64,000 nt of DNA. Source: Candidatus Hydrogenedentota bacterium (lineage in GTDB: Bacteria > Hydrogenedentota > Hydrogenedentia > Hydrogenedentales > JAEUWI01). The stretch covers positions 751,440 to 815,439 of the forward strand of contig JAHBVV010000001.1 of NCBI GenBank assembly GCA_019637335.1, given 5' to 3'. Made by a program: the position numbers and the translations under genes. Within the stretch, counting starts at the first letter, position 1. Each line of letters starts with the position of its first letter. The notes under the pieces are model-generated. The model saw only the letters and a list, made by a program, of their open reading frames with translations. It ran no database searches and had not been told where the DNA came from. Below are positions 7,315 to 15,840 of the stretch, in pieces.

Positions 7315-9198
7315 ATGAAAATAAAACTTGACAAAGCAATCGCCTACTTCTATCCGTCGCCCAGTTTTGAGCAAATCTATTTCGAAACAATTGCTAACGC
7401 TATAGACGCTGGCGCAACCGAAGTAAGCATAGATATCTATATAGAGTCTTTTGCTAAACCTGAAACTCTGTCCATTACTATAAAAGATAACGGTGTTGGG
7501 TTTACCGACCGTAACTTCGGTAAGTTTTCGCACCTGTTGGATGCGGATAGCAAGGATCATAAAGGCCTAGGGCGACTCGTACTGTTGGTTTATTTTTCCG
7601 ACGTACACGTATCAAGTGTGTTTGGGAAAAGCAATCGAAGGGAATTTGACTTTACAAGAGATTTTGGAGGCGAGGAGAAGACGACCTCATTAGAAGGCAA
7701 TGAGTCTGCCAACGGTACGACTATAAAATGCGAGTCATTTCTTGGTGAACGAATAAAGAGTTACGATTACTTGCGTCCTTCAACGATTCGGGAACGACTG
7801 CTCGAACATTTCTTCCCCCTCTTCTTTCACAAGAAGCAAGGAAAAGAAGAACTCAGCATCAAGATACGCCTGGATACGAAGACTCCGAATCAAGAACACA
7901 ATTTTTACAATTCTACGAGCAACTTAACCTTATCTGATGTTCCCGAGCTAACGGCAGTCGACTTTAAGGACGATAGTATTGACCTAATTGAGAATATCAC
8001 GGTACATTATCGCATCGACAACGACAAGCTAGCGCCCAAGTCTGTACTAACCGCTTTCTGCGTCGATGGCCGCACGATTAAAGAGCTCCTTGTTCCGCTG
8101 ACTAGCATTCCTGAAGGGCATCAGCTCGTCTTCCTGTTTACATCTAATCTTTTTTCTAGTACAGACGCATCTAGGCAATCGATCGATCTGACCCGCCTGC
8201 CGGAGAAGCCCCTTATGGCTGCTTTGCGTCGACAAGTCGCAAGTATAATCGATCAGAGCATTTCGGAAGTTCAAGAACGAAACGTGGAGATCGATAGGAA
8301 CATTCGTGAAAAATTCCCACACTTGGCAGGGTATTTTCCTACCGACACCATTGGAATTATTCAGAGAGAAGATGCGATTGAGCAGGCCCAGCGCCAGTTT
8401 TTTTTGGATCAGAAGGATGTGCTTGAATGCACTGAACTGGACGAAAAACAGTACGAAAAAGCGCTCAACATATCTGCGCGCGTTCTTACGGAGTACATCC
8501 TGCATCGAGTCCAAATTATCCGCAGACTTAAATCTATATCGCATGAGAATTCCGAATCAGATATTCACAACCTTATAGTTCCTATGCGTCAGACTTTGCG
8601 TCGCGATGGGGCTATGGCGGATATATACAACAACAACATATGGGTGTTTGATGATAAGTACATGAGCTACTCGACAATACTTAGTGATGAAAGCATGGAA
8701 AAGGTGCTCAGTGAGATAACTCTTGAGGTGGAGGCTAGTGATGGCAGACCCGATCTCACCATAGTGTTTTCCGGCGACCCCGCTACATCCCCCAAAGTGG
8801 ATGTTGTTCTAATAGAACTTAAGAAGTTGGGGGTTTCATTGGCTCAAAAGGAAGAGGTTGTGAGCCAGCTGCGCCAACGGGCCCGGAGGCTTCTTGAGTA
8901 CTTTCCCGACAGGATTAATCGTATTTGGTTCTACGGCTTAACTGAGATCGATGACGAATTTCGCCGTTCATTGATGGAAAACGACTTCCAAGAGCTATAC
9001 TCACTCGGGACAATGTTCTATAAGCCGCAGGATATCTACCCGTTTAACAAGGATGAAAAATTTATTGTTGATATGTATGTAATGACGTATGATACATTGC
9101 TGAGAGATGCAGAATCGCGAAATTCAACTTTTCTAAATTTGCTCAAGTATCGAATTCAAAACCCCGGGTTACAACAGGAATACACGCCCCCACAATAG
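7315..9198 (+). CDS. GHKL (Hsp90/MORC-like) ATPase with C-terminal PD-(D/E)XK-like nuclease domain
   Basis: A 627-residue protein. The N-terminal Bergerat ATP-binding fold shows the N box ETIANAIDAGA (residues 24-34), G1 DNGVG (58-62) and the G2 region HKGLGR (82-87). No histidine-kinase dimerisation domain or topoisomerase signature is seen. Near the C-terminus, PDLTIVF (Asp479) followed by VVLIELKK (Glu501, Lys503) has the layout of a PD-(D/E)XK nuclease core. GHKL-nuclease fusions and prokaryotic MORC-like proteins are known from restriction and anti-phage loci, so a defence role is likely. It converges on the MmeI-type gene with only 17 bases between stops. It is clearly AT-richer than surrounding genes, consistent with horizontal transfer. 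The nuclease assignment is from motif spacing only. Confidence 0.8.
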   Translation: MKIKLDKAIAYFYPSPSFEQIYFETIANAIDAGATEVSIDIYIESFAKPETLSITIKDNGVGFTDRNFGKFSHLLDADSKDHKGLGRLVLLVYFSDVHVSSVFGKSNRREFDFTRDFGGEEKTTSLEGNESANGTTIKCESFLGERIKSYDYLRPSTIRERLLEHFFPLFFHKKQGKEELSIKIRLDTKTPNQEHNFYNSTSNLTLSDVPELTAVDFKDDSIDLIENITVHYRIDNDKLAPKSVLTAFCVDGRTIKELLVPLTSIPEGHQLVFLFTSNLFSSTDASRQSIDLTRLPEKPLMAALRRQVASIIDQSISEVQERNVEIDRNIREKFPHLAGYFPTDTIGIIQREDAIEQAQRQFFLDQKDVLECTELDEKQYEKALNISARVLTEYILHRVQIIRRLKSISHENSESDIHNLIVPMRQTLRRDGAMADIYNNNIWVFDDKYMSYSTILSDESMEKVLSEITLEVEASDGRPDLTIVFSGDPATSPKVDVVLIELKKLGVSLAQKEEVVSQLRQRARRLLEYFPDRINRIWFYGLTEIDDEFRRSLMENDFQELYSLGTMFYKPQDIYPFNKDEKFIVDMYVMTYDTLLRDAESRNSTFLNLLKYRIQNPGLQQEYTPPQ

Positions 9199-9215
9199 CG
9201 TTTTCGACGGGCAGC

Positions 9216-11987
9216 CTACGAGCTTGCCACCATCTCCTCATACAACCCAAACAAAAACTCCACCCGTTCCCGTTCGGTCTCGAACTTTTCTTTGCGGTAG
9301 CAGCGATCTACGGCGCGGTCGAGGTTTTGGTGGGCTTTCAGGAGGGGTGCGGGCATGTAGAGGGGGTCGTAGAGGTCGGCGAGGGTGGCGCCGTTGTCGA
9401 GGTGAGGCTGGCGGGCGTCGAGGACGCCCTGGGCGCATTCCTCGACCCGGGCGCGCTGGTCGTCCGACGGGGATGGGGGCCAGGGGAAGTTGTTGTAGGT
9501 GATGGCCACGGAATACTGGTAGTCGCTCTTCAGTCTACCGGATACCGCCCGCATCCATGCCATGTGCATGGCACTGGTCAATACGCCAAAATGATAGGGT
9601 GTGGCGTGCTCTACCAGCCGGAGTTTATCGCCGCAAATCACATCGGTGTCAAGATAAGCGATGGGAATGTAGAAGCGTCTTTCGGACGACACCTGCGGCA
9701 GCGCCAGATAAGGTTGGGTGGCGATAAACTCTGTGTGAAATCGCCTGGGCGATTGAGCAAGTTTCTGGGTGGGCGCACTCTTGCTTGCCGCGCGAAACAC
9801 TTTCACTTTCTCGATTATGCGTCCGCATTCCGGCAGGTTGCGTAATGCAGCGGGCGAGGCATCGCCGAGCCATAAGCACCACCGCTCAATGCCATTGAGA
9901 AATTCCTGTCCTCCCAGCCATTGCTTGAAATAGGGCGCCGCCTCCGGCTCTTTGGCAAGAAAGGCAGTTTTTTCATCGGGCGTCATCAGGTAATTGCCGT
10001 CATCGATGGGCTTGTTGCCGGAAACCATGCGGGGAACGTCGCACACTGGCGTGCTTCGCCTTTGCAAGATCGCGTCTGGCCCATCTACAAGATAAGGGTT
10101 GATATTTGTGGCGGGTTGTCGCTTGGGTTCGGCTTTAAGGTTCTCGTAGTCGTAAATGGCCTTGTTCTCTACGTCTAGCAGGCCAAAGCCGATAATGACC
10201 ACATGAACGTGGGCCTTTCCCTTTGCTTCGCTTTGCCAGGAGAACGTTCGATGCGCGAAATGAATCTTGATACCCAAGCGGCGCAATTCACTCCAGAATA
10301 CGCCCACCTGCTCGCCTTGGGTAATGGAATTGGTGGATACAAAGGCGCATCGAATAGCAGTATTTTGGATATACCGCGCCGCCTTGAAGTACCACAAGGT
10401 AACGTAATCCAGAAGGCCGGAACTCTTGATATCGCCTGCGATTAGCTTTAGTTCGCTTCGTTGTTCCGTCGTTTGCCATTTTGCGCCAATAAACGGCGGA
10501 TTGCCGAGCACATAGGCGCACTCCTCCGCCGGGAGCAGGTCGTTCCAGTCCATGCGGAGTGCGTTGGCGCATTGGATGTGCGGGGTGGCTTCGAGGGGGA
10601 TGCGCTGGAACATGTTTCCGGTGCTGAGGCTGAGCTCGGTGTTCATCTGGTGGTCGGTGAGCCAGAGGGCGGTTTCGGCGATGCGGGCGGGCCATTCGCC
10701 GATTTCGATGCCGTAGAACTGGTCGACGTCGACGAGGGAGAGCTTGGAGACTTCGCCGAACTCGAATTCCTGTTCGCGGCGGTCGAAGTGGTGGCGGGCG
10801 TTGAGCACGTCGAGCTCGAGGCGGCGGAGTTCGCGGTAGGCGATGACGAGGAAGTTGCCGCAGCCGCAGGCGGGGTCGAGGAATTTGAGGGCGCGGAGTT
10901 TGAGCTGGAAGGCTTCGAGGCGGTTGTTGCGGTGGGCGGGGCGGCTGTCCTTCTGGATCTGGCCGAACTCCTCGCGGAGGGCGTCGAGGAAGAGGGGGCG
11001 GATGACCTTGAGGATGTCGCGCTCGGAGGTGTAGTGGGCGCCGATCTGGCGGCGCTCCTTTTTGTCCATGATGCCCTGGAAGAGGGAGCCGAAGATGGCC
11101 GGGGAGATGCGGGACCAGTCGAAGCGGCATGCGGCGGCGAGGCGGTTGCGCATGTCGCGGCTGAAGCTGGCGGTGGGGAGGTGGTCGGCGAAGAGCTGTC
11201 CGTTGATATAGGGGAAGGCGGCGAGGTCCTCTTCGAGGTGGCGTCCGCGGCGTTCGGGGGGCGTGTTGAGGACTTCGAAGAGGTGGTTGAGCTGGGGGCC
11301 GAGGTCGGAGCCGTCCTCGCGGGTGCGGTTGTGTATCCAGAGGTCGAACTGGGCGGTCTCGAAGATGCCGGTGTCGTCGGCGAAGAGGCAGAAGAGGAGG
11401 CGGACGAGCATGCGCTCGAGGAATTCGGTGGGGTAGCCGCCGTCGGCGACGGCGTCGTGCAGGTCGGCCATGAGGGCGGCGGCCTGGAGGTTGGCTTCGT
11501 CCTCCTCGCCGAAGCGGTGGGTTTTCTGGCCGATGAGGAAGGCGAAGTGCTTGACGTGGCGGTGGAGCTCTTCGAGGGGGAACTCGATGAAGGGGGGCTC
11601 GCCGGGCTCGGGCTCCAGATCGTGCAGGACGATGCGCTGGAAGTCGGAGAGGACGATATAGCGGGGTATTTCGTCGTCGCGGCGCTGGTTTTTGAGCTCC
11701 TGGATGTAGTTGAAGGCCTGGGAGCCGGCGCGGTCGAGGGGGCGTCCGGCGCTTTTGTGCTCGGCGAGGAGCTTGCCCTTCCAGAAGAGGTCGATGAAGT
11801 GCCAGGTGTCCTTGAGGCTCTTTACGGGCTCCTCGAAGGAGGCGACGAGTCGGCGCTTGATGCCGAAGACGCCGAAGAAGTCGTTCCAGAAGGACTGGGC
11901 CTCGCGGCGCTCGTCGGTGGCGTCGGCGTATTCATGGGCGAATTGGATGGCGCGGTGCCGGATTTCGTTCCAGGACAGGCTGGGCAC
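9216..11987 (-). CDS. MmeI-like Type IIL restriction-modification enzyme
   Basis: A 923-residue single-chain restriction and adenine-methyltransferase protein, close to the 919 residues I recall for MmeI and collinear with it by eye. The N-terminal nuclease has Asp66, Glu76 and Lys78 (IDLFWKGKLLAEHK), the same D-x9-E-x-K spacing as MmeI. A helical linker follows. The methyltransferase has motif I DPACGCGNF near residue 369 and motif IV NPPF near 495, expected for N6-adenine methylation. The C-terminal third would hold the target-recognition region, including SRWCLWL-like and NNFPWP segments. Such enzymes cut about 20 bases from their site and protect one strand by methylation, so no separate methylase is needed. 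All catalytic residues seem intact. It is convergent with the GHKL-nuclease gene. Confidence 0.93.
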   Translation of the reverse strand: MPSLSWNEIRHRAIQFAHEYADATDERREAQSFWNDFFGVFGIKRRLVASFEEPVKSLKDTWHFIDLFWKGKLLAEHKSAGRPLDRAGSQAFNYIQELKNQRRDDEIPRYIVLSDFQRIVLHDLEPEPGEPPFIEFPLEELHRHVKHFAFLIGQKTHRFGEEDEANLQAAALMADLHDAVADGGYPTEFLERMLVRLLFCLFADDTGIFETAQFDLWIHNRTREDGSDLGPQLNHLFEVLNTPPERRGRHLEEDLAAFPYINGQLFADHLPTASFSRDMRNRLAAACRFDWSRISPAIFGSLFQGIMDKKERRQIGAHYTSERDILKVIRPLFLDALREEFGQIQKDSRPAHRNNRLEAFQLKLRALKFLDPACGCGNFLVIAYRELRRLELDVLNARHHFDRREQEFEFGEVSKLSLVDVDQFYGIEIGEWPARIAETALWLTDHQMNTELSLSTGNMFQRIPLEATPHIQCANALRMDWNDLLPAEECAYVLGNPPFIGAKWQTTEQRSELKLIAGDIKSSGLLDYVTLWYFKAARYIQNTAIRCAFVSTNSITQGEQVGVFWSELRRLGIKIHFAHRTFSWQSEAKGKAHVHVVIIGFGLLDVENKAIYDYENLKAEPKRQPATNINPYLVDGPDAILQRRSTPVCDVPRMVSGNKPIDDGNYLMTPDEKTAFLAKEPEAAPYFKQWLGGQEFLNGIERWCLWLGDASPAALRNLPECGRIIEKVKVFRAASKSAPTQKLAQSPRRFHTEFIATQPYLALPQVSSERRFYIPIAYLDTDVICGDKLRLVEHATPYHFGVLTSAMHMAWMRAVSGRLKSDYQYSVAITYNNFPWPPSPSDDQRARVEECAQGVLDARQPHLDNGATLADLYDPLYMPAPLLKAHQNLDRAVDRCYRKEKFETERERVEFLFGLYEEMVASS

Positions 11988-12080
11988 GGATGTAGCTCCC
12001 CTTTTCTGCTTGCCGTTTGGGGCTTCCCGGGGGAAAGGGTAGCGGATTGGCGGGGCGGGATGCCAGCGGGCGGCGCGGCG

Positions 12081-12656
12081 CTACATCAACCACATGCGGG
12101 CGCGTTCGGGGTGGCCTTTTCGGATGGTGATGATGGCGGGGCCCCCGCCGAGGGCGTCGGCCAGTTGCCGCTGGAGGGTGGGGATTGTGCTGGCGGCGGT
12201 GCGGGCTTGCTCGTGGGTCTGGACGAAGATCGCCACTTCAATCTGCTCCGGGTGGAGCGCCAGCCAGGCTTCGTTGAGGCCGGGGATCGCGTCTTCGAGG
12301 ATGGCGCCGGCGCGGTCGGCCTGTTCGTGGGTGATGGGGGCGCGGTAGTAGAGGGCCCATCCGTCGCGGGGGAGGCGCTGTCCGGGGAGGGGCCCGCCGG
12401 GGTGGGGCAGGCAGGCGAAGAGGATGCCGGCGAGCGTGGCGAGGCCGGTGATGATCGCGAGGGTGGCGAGGCGGGCCGGGGGCGCGGGGGGTGCGCCGGC
12501 GAGGCGGACGACGGCGGGGCCCGGGGTGCGCCCCTCAGGCCGCGGCGGGTTGAGGCGGCCGGGAACCCCGCCAGGGGCTCTGCGCGGCGCGCGGTGGGGT
12601 TGCGCGGCGGCGAGGCGGATTGCGTGCGCGGCGTCGAGGTAGTCGCTGGTGGCCAT
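12081..12656 (-). CDS. Unknown membrane-anchored protein with Pro/Arg-rich N-terminus
   Basis: About 191 residues from ATG at 12656 (MATSDYLDAAHAIRL), preceded by AGAAGGGACC. The first 70 residues are Arg/Pro/Ala-rich and basic. A single membrane helix follows (RLATLAIITGLATLAGILF), then a 90-residue mixed alpha/beta domain (WALYYRAPITHEQADRAG..., IEVAIFVQTHEQA...) that I do not recognise. The topology suggests a cytoplasmic basic tail and an exported C-terminal domain. It shares an upstream motif (12717-12734) with two other genes in the window. A longer frame reaching 12836 runs into repeat sequence and is not credible. Confidence 0.55.
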   Translation of the reverse strand: MATSDYLDAAHAIRLAAAQPHRAPRRAPGGVPGRLNPPRPEGRTPGPAVVRLAGAPPAPPARLATLAIITGLATLAGILFACLPHPGGPLPGQRLPRDGWALYYRAPITHEQADRAGAILEDAIPGLNEAWLALHPEQIEVAIFVQTHEQARTAASTIPTLQRQLADALGGGPAIITIRKGHPERARMWLM

Positions 12657-12716
12657 GGTGTTGGGTCCCTTCTGGCCCCGGTCCGGGGGCTTTCTGTGTT
12701 GCATGGTAGCGCGGGG

Positions 12717-12734
12717 ACGTTTCACTTTCCGGAA
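12717..12734 (-). promoter_or_regulatory. Shared upstream motif, copy 1 (TTCCGGA-AAG-TGAAACG)
   Basis: On the minus strand this reads TTCCGGAAAGTGAAACGT, about 60 bases upstream of the 12656 start. The same motif in the same orientation precedes the genes starting at 15642 and 16788. Confidence 0.4.
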
Positions 12735-12776
12735 TGCTGGGGATTTTTTTTGGGCCCGGCGTGCGGTCAGGGCGGG

Positions 12777-13290
12777 CGGGGGATTGGATTTGGACCCACA
12801 AAGAGCGCAAGGAACACAAAGAACGCGGGGGAGCATTTACCGCAGCCCAGGAAATGATCACCACGAAGGGCACGAAGGGCACGAAGAGAAAGAGAGACGA
12901 AGTTTTGACCGCAGAGAACGCAAAGAGCGCAAAGGGTGATTTCTTGTACGCGGATGGTGTGGGTGGTTGAGTGACGGCGCGTTTTTTAACCACGAATGAA
13001 CACCAATGCACACGAATGCGCCTCGAGCGGCCACTGGCCGCGATCAGGATTTGTGACCACGGATGACACGGATGACACAGCGCAGCCTCTGGCCGCAACC
13101 GAAGAAATAATCACCACGAAGGGCGCGAAGATCACGAAGAGGAAGGTCATGAAGAGAAAGAGAGACGAAGTTTTGACCGCAGAGAGCGCAAAGAGCGCAT
13201 AGGGTGATTCTTGTACGCGGATGAATTGGGTGGATGATCGAGAGCGCATTCTTAACCACGAATGAACACCAATGCTCACAAATGCATCGG
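12777..13290. repeat. Dispersed short-period repeats (CACAAAGA.., CACGAAGGG.., CACGAATG..)
   Basis: The stretch contains near-periodic words: CACAAAGAGCGCAAGGAACA, ACGAAGGGCACGAAGGGC, GACCGCAGAGAACGCAAAG and ACCACGAATGAACACCAATG. The block AGAGAAAGAGAGACGAAG plus following sequence occurs twice (about 12890 and 13155), as does the CACGAATGAACACCAATG word (about 12993 and 13256). Related words recur at 17860-17985, 33795-33830 and 47215-47245. Translations are low-complexity runs on both strands, so I do not call genes here. The rest of the interval to 13743 holds no gene that I can support. Confidence 0.75.
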
Positions 13291-13640
13291 GAGCAGCGGC
13301 GATTAAGAATTGTGCCCACGGATTGCACTGATGACACGGATAGAGAATGATTTCGGTTGTTGGGGTGTGCGGGCGGCTGCGTGCTGTTTCCAAGGTGGCC
13401 TGTTCGGATTGTTCCGCATCGGAATTGTAGCGGGGTTGAGAGGGTGGCGGGCTGCTTCTTCTCGTTTGGTTCGCGTGTCGCTTCAATCCGTGTCATCGGT
13501 GTAATCCGTGGGCAAGAAAAGAATTTCGACCACGAAACTTGCGGAATGGCCCGGGAATTCTCCATGGAGCTTTCGCTTCGCAAATGCTCATACAACAAAT
13601 GGTTATATGGATTTTGAACGAAAGAACTTGCAGAAGAAAC

Positions 13641-13655
13641 GTAACACTTTAGCGG
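13641..13655. repeat. GTAACACTTTAGCGG word, copy 1
   Basis: A 15-base word beside the 51-bp array. Near-identical copies lie at 33482-33496 and 47179-47193, and a partial inverted copy near 48357. Confidence 0.6.
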
Positions 13656-13743
13656 TCTGTAGTGCGGAACGGTATGTGCTTTTACTGATGGAGGCGGTGT
13701 GCATGGCGCGCCGGGGGCGCAATCTGCCGGCGGGCCGCCGGCG

Positions 13744-14418
13744 CTCCATAGCTGTCTTGCGCCGGGGGCGCGGTCTGCCGGCGGGCCGCCGGGGCTCCAT
13801 AGTTGCCTTGCGCCGGGGGCGCAGTCTGCCGGCGGCTCCATAAGCTCTGTGCAGCAGGCGGCTGATTCCTGGCGCAGACCGCCAAATGGCGCTCCATAGA
13901 TGTCTTGCGCCGGGGGCGCAGTCTGCCGGCGGGCCGCCGGCGCTCCATAGTTGCCTTGCGCCGGGGGCGCAGTCTGCCGGCGGGCCGCCGGCGCTCCATA
14001 GTTGCCTTGCGCCGGGGGCGCAGTCTGCCGGCGGGCCCATGCGGCGCTCCATAGACCGCCTTGCGCCGGGGCGCAGTCTGCTTAAGCGGGCCCTTCGGCG
14101 CTCCATAGTTGCCTTGCGCCGGGGCGCAGTCTCTGGCCGGCGGGCCATGCGGCGCTCCGTGTCTTGCGCCGGGGGGCTGCAATCTGCCATGCGGAGCCGT
14201 AAACTCCATAGTTGCCTTGCGCCGGGAGCGCAGTCTGTGGAAGCGGGCCGCCGGGAGCTCCATAGATGTATTGCGCCGAGGCGCAATCTTAGAAGCGGGC
14301 CGCCGGCGCTCCATAGTTGCCTTGCGCCGGGGGCGCAGTCTGCCGGCGGGCCGCCGGCGCGCCATAGTTGTCTTGCGCCGGGGGCGCAATCTGCCGGCGG
14401 GCCGCCGGCGCTCCATAG
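13744..14418. repeat. 51-bp GC-rich tandem array, about 14 units
   Basis: The word CTCCATAG or a close variant occurs at 13744, 13795, 13836, 13892, 13943, 13994, 14048, 14101, 14155, 14204, 14258, 14309, 14360 and 14411, mostly 51 bases apart. Each unit also carries GCGCCGGGGGCGC and GGCGGGCCGCC, both able to form hairpins. The last unit abuts the 3' end of the gene at 14422-15642. Two to three units recur at 26040-26155 and one at 48255-48300. No unique spacers are present, so this is not CRISPR. Long frames here are an artefact because 51 is a multiple of three. Confidence 0.9.
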
Positions 14419-14421
14419 CTG

Positions 14422-15642
14422 TCACTCTGGTTCGCTGATTCCGCTGACTTGTATTTCGCAGGGAATGGCGTGGGAGTCTTGTGTCAGGGTAAAGTAAAAG
14501 CGGCCGGGCCGCTCGAAGACGAGTGTGCGCTGGTGGAGGAAGTCTTTTCTGGTTATGGCGGTGAGGGGTAAGTCGGTTTCGGCGTCGACCACGGTGATTT
14601 TCAGGTTGCTGTCGATTCCGAAGTCGTCGCGGGTGCAGGTGAGGCGCCACAGGTTGTGTTCGATGGTAATGGGCGGCGTGCGCAGTTCTTCGCGCGCCGA
14701 CCATTGATCGATGTGTTCGAATTCGATGTAGGGTTCGTATTCGGCCTGGGACGCGAGAATGAGCTCGTCAATGCGGGCGAGCATGGCGGCGTAGCGGCGC
14801 TCCGCATCCCGGGCCTTGTTGCCGGTGTTGATGGCGTCGCGCGCGTTCCGGGCTATCGCCTTGTTGACGTTGTTCAGGGCTTCTTCGTGGGAGGTCGCCT
14901 CCTGTTTGTACTCTTTCCGGGCGTCCTGAATCCGTTTGTTCTTGTGGGCGGCTTCGATGTTGGCTTCGCGGGCCCACAAGTCCCCCACGCTGCTCCGGAA
15001 GCCTTGTTGATAGGCCACGATGCGGCGTTCGTGCATCTCGCGGTAGAAGCCTTCGTTGCTTCGGTCGCGGGCCCGTTCTATGGCCGTATCCCGCTTGTCG
15101 CGCAACCGCGCGAGTTCGTCCTCGCGTTCGGCGCGGGTGGCGTCGAGGTGCTCTCGCCGCCCCTGAATGGTGACGCGTTCGGTGGCGAGCCGGGCGTGGT
15201 TGGACGCGGCGAGGGCGAGGACTTCGTCGAGCACCCGCTGTTGCTGTTCCGGGGCGAGGGCGCGCCAGCCGGCGAGCTGGGATTCGAAGCGCGCGAACTC
15301 CGCGATAGCTTTTCGCCGGGTGTAGGCATCGGCGTCGGCTTCCATGAGGGTGGCGTCCGCGGCGGCGCGCGCTTCCTCCGCGCGGGCGCGGGCGGCATCG
15401 AAGCGCGCGCGGATGGCCTCGCGCGCGTCGGGATCGGGATCAAGCTGTGGCGGATCCACATCGCGCCGGGCGCGGCTGATCTTTTCGACGCGGCCCTCGT
15501 CGGGAAAGTGCACGTAGTAGAACCGGCTGTCCTTGCCGACGTAGACGTCCTTGTGGGTTACGCCGCCGATGCGGATGCTGTCCGCCGGGATGGCGCCGAG
15601 TATCGCAATCGCGACTACACTCAGTATGCATCTGGTTTTCAT
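14422..15642 (-). CDS. Secreted coiled-coil protein of unknown function
   Basis: About 406 residues from ATG at 15642, preceded by AAAGGCGG. It begins with a signal peptide (MKTRCILSVVAIAILGAIPA). Residues about 85-305 are highly charged and Ala/Arg/Glu-rich with strong coiled-coil character. The final 100 residues look like a beta-rich domain (ITIEHNLWRLTCTRDDF, LKITVVDAETDLPL, FYFTLTQDSHAIPCEIQVSG). No enzyme motif is recognisable. It is similar in style, not obviously in sequence, to the lipoprotein at 2133-3389. The 51-bp array touches its stop codon and could form hairpins in the 3' end of its transcript. Confidence 0.65.
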   Translation of the reverse strand: MKTRCILSVVAIAILGAIPADSIRIGGVTHKDVYVGKDSRFYYVHFPDEGRVEKISRARRDVDPPQLDPDPDAREAIRARFDAARARAEEARAAADATLMEADADAYTRRKAIAEFARFESQLAGWRALAPEQQQRVLDEVLALAASNHARLATERVTIQGRREHLDATRAEREDELARLRDKRDTAIERARDRSNEGFYREMHERRIVAYQQGFRSSVGDLWAREANIEAAHKNKRIQDARKEYKQEATSHEEALNNVNKAIARNARDAINTGNKARDAERRYAAMLARIDELILASQAEYEPYIEFEHIDQWSAREELRTPPITIEHNLWRLTCTRDDFGIDSNLKITVVDAETDLPLTAITRKDFLHQRTLVFERPGRFYFTLTQDSHAIPCEIQVSGISEPE

Positions 15643-15817
15643 TGTTCCGCCTTTCTTCCCTTTCGGGGGCGGACCGGCGTGAACCGGCCCGCCCCCCCTT
15701 CGCACACTGGCCCCACCCGCCGGCGCGGCATTTCCGCCGCGCGGCGATCCTCCCTCCCATGCTCCCGTTGCCGCAGGGCTCCTGGTGGAGCGCTTCTGAT
15801 ATGAAGTGTAGCATGGG

Positions 15818-15836
15818 ATCGTTTCAGTTTCCGGAA
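15818..15836 (-). promoter_or_regulatory. Shared upstream motif, copy 2 (TTCCGGAAACTGAAACG)
   Basis: On the minus strand it reads TTCCGGAAACTGAAACGAT, about 176 bases upstream of the 15642 start. With the inverted copy at 16742-16760 it also brackets the hairpin array. Confidence 0.4.
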
Positions 15837-15840
15837 CGGT

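Noticed and set aside
12657-12836. N-terminal extension of the 12081-12656 protein
   Set aside because: It covers repeat sequence and Cys/Arg-rich text; ATG 12656 has a proper ribosome site.
10461-12857. A 798-codon plus-strand frame opposite the MmeI-like gene
   Set aside because: It is antisense to a well-recognised enzyme and translates to Gly/Ala/Glu/Val-rich text typical of GC-rich shadow frames.
13744-14418. CRISPR array
   Set aside because: The 51-bp units are contiguous with no unique spacers, and no cas gene is in the window.
13682-14704. Arg/Pro/Ala-rich frames of 227-340 codons across the 51-bp array
   Set aside because: A repeat period that is a multiple of three keeps frames open by chance on both strands; there is no ribosome site or non-repeat domain.
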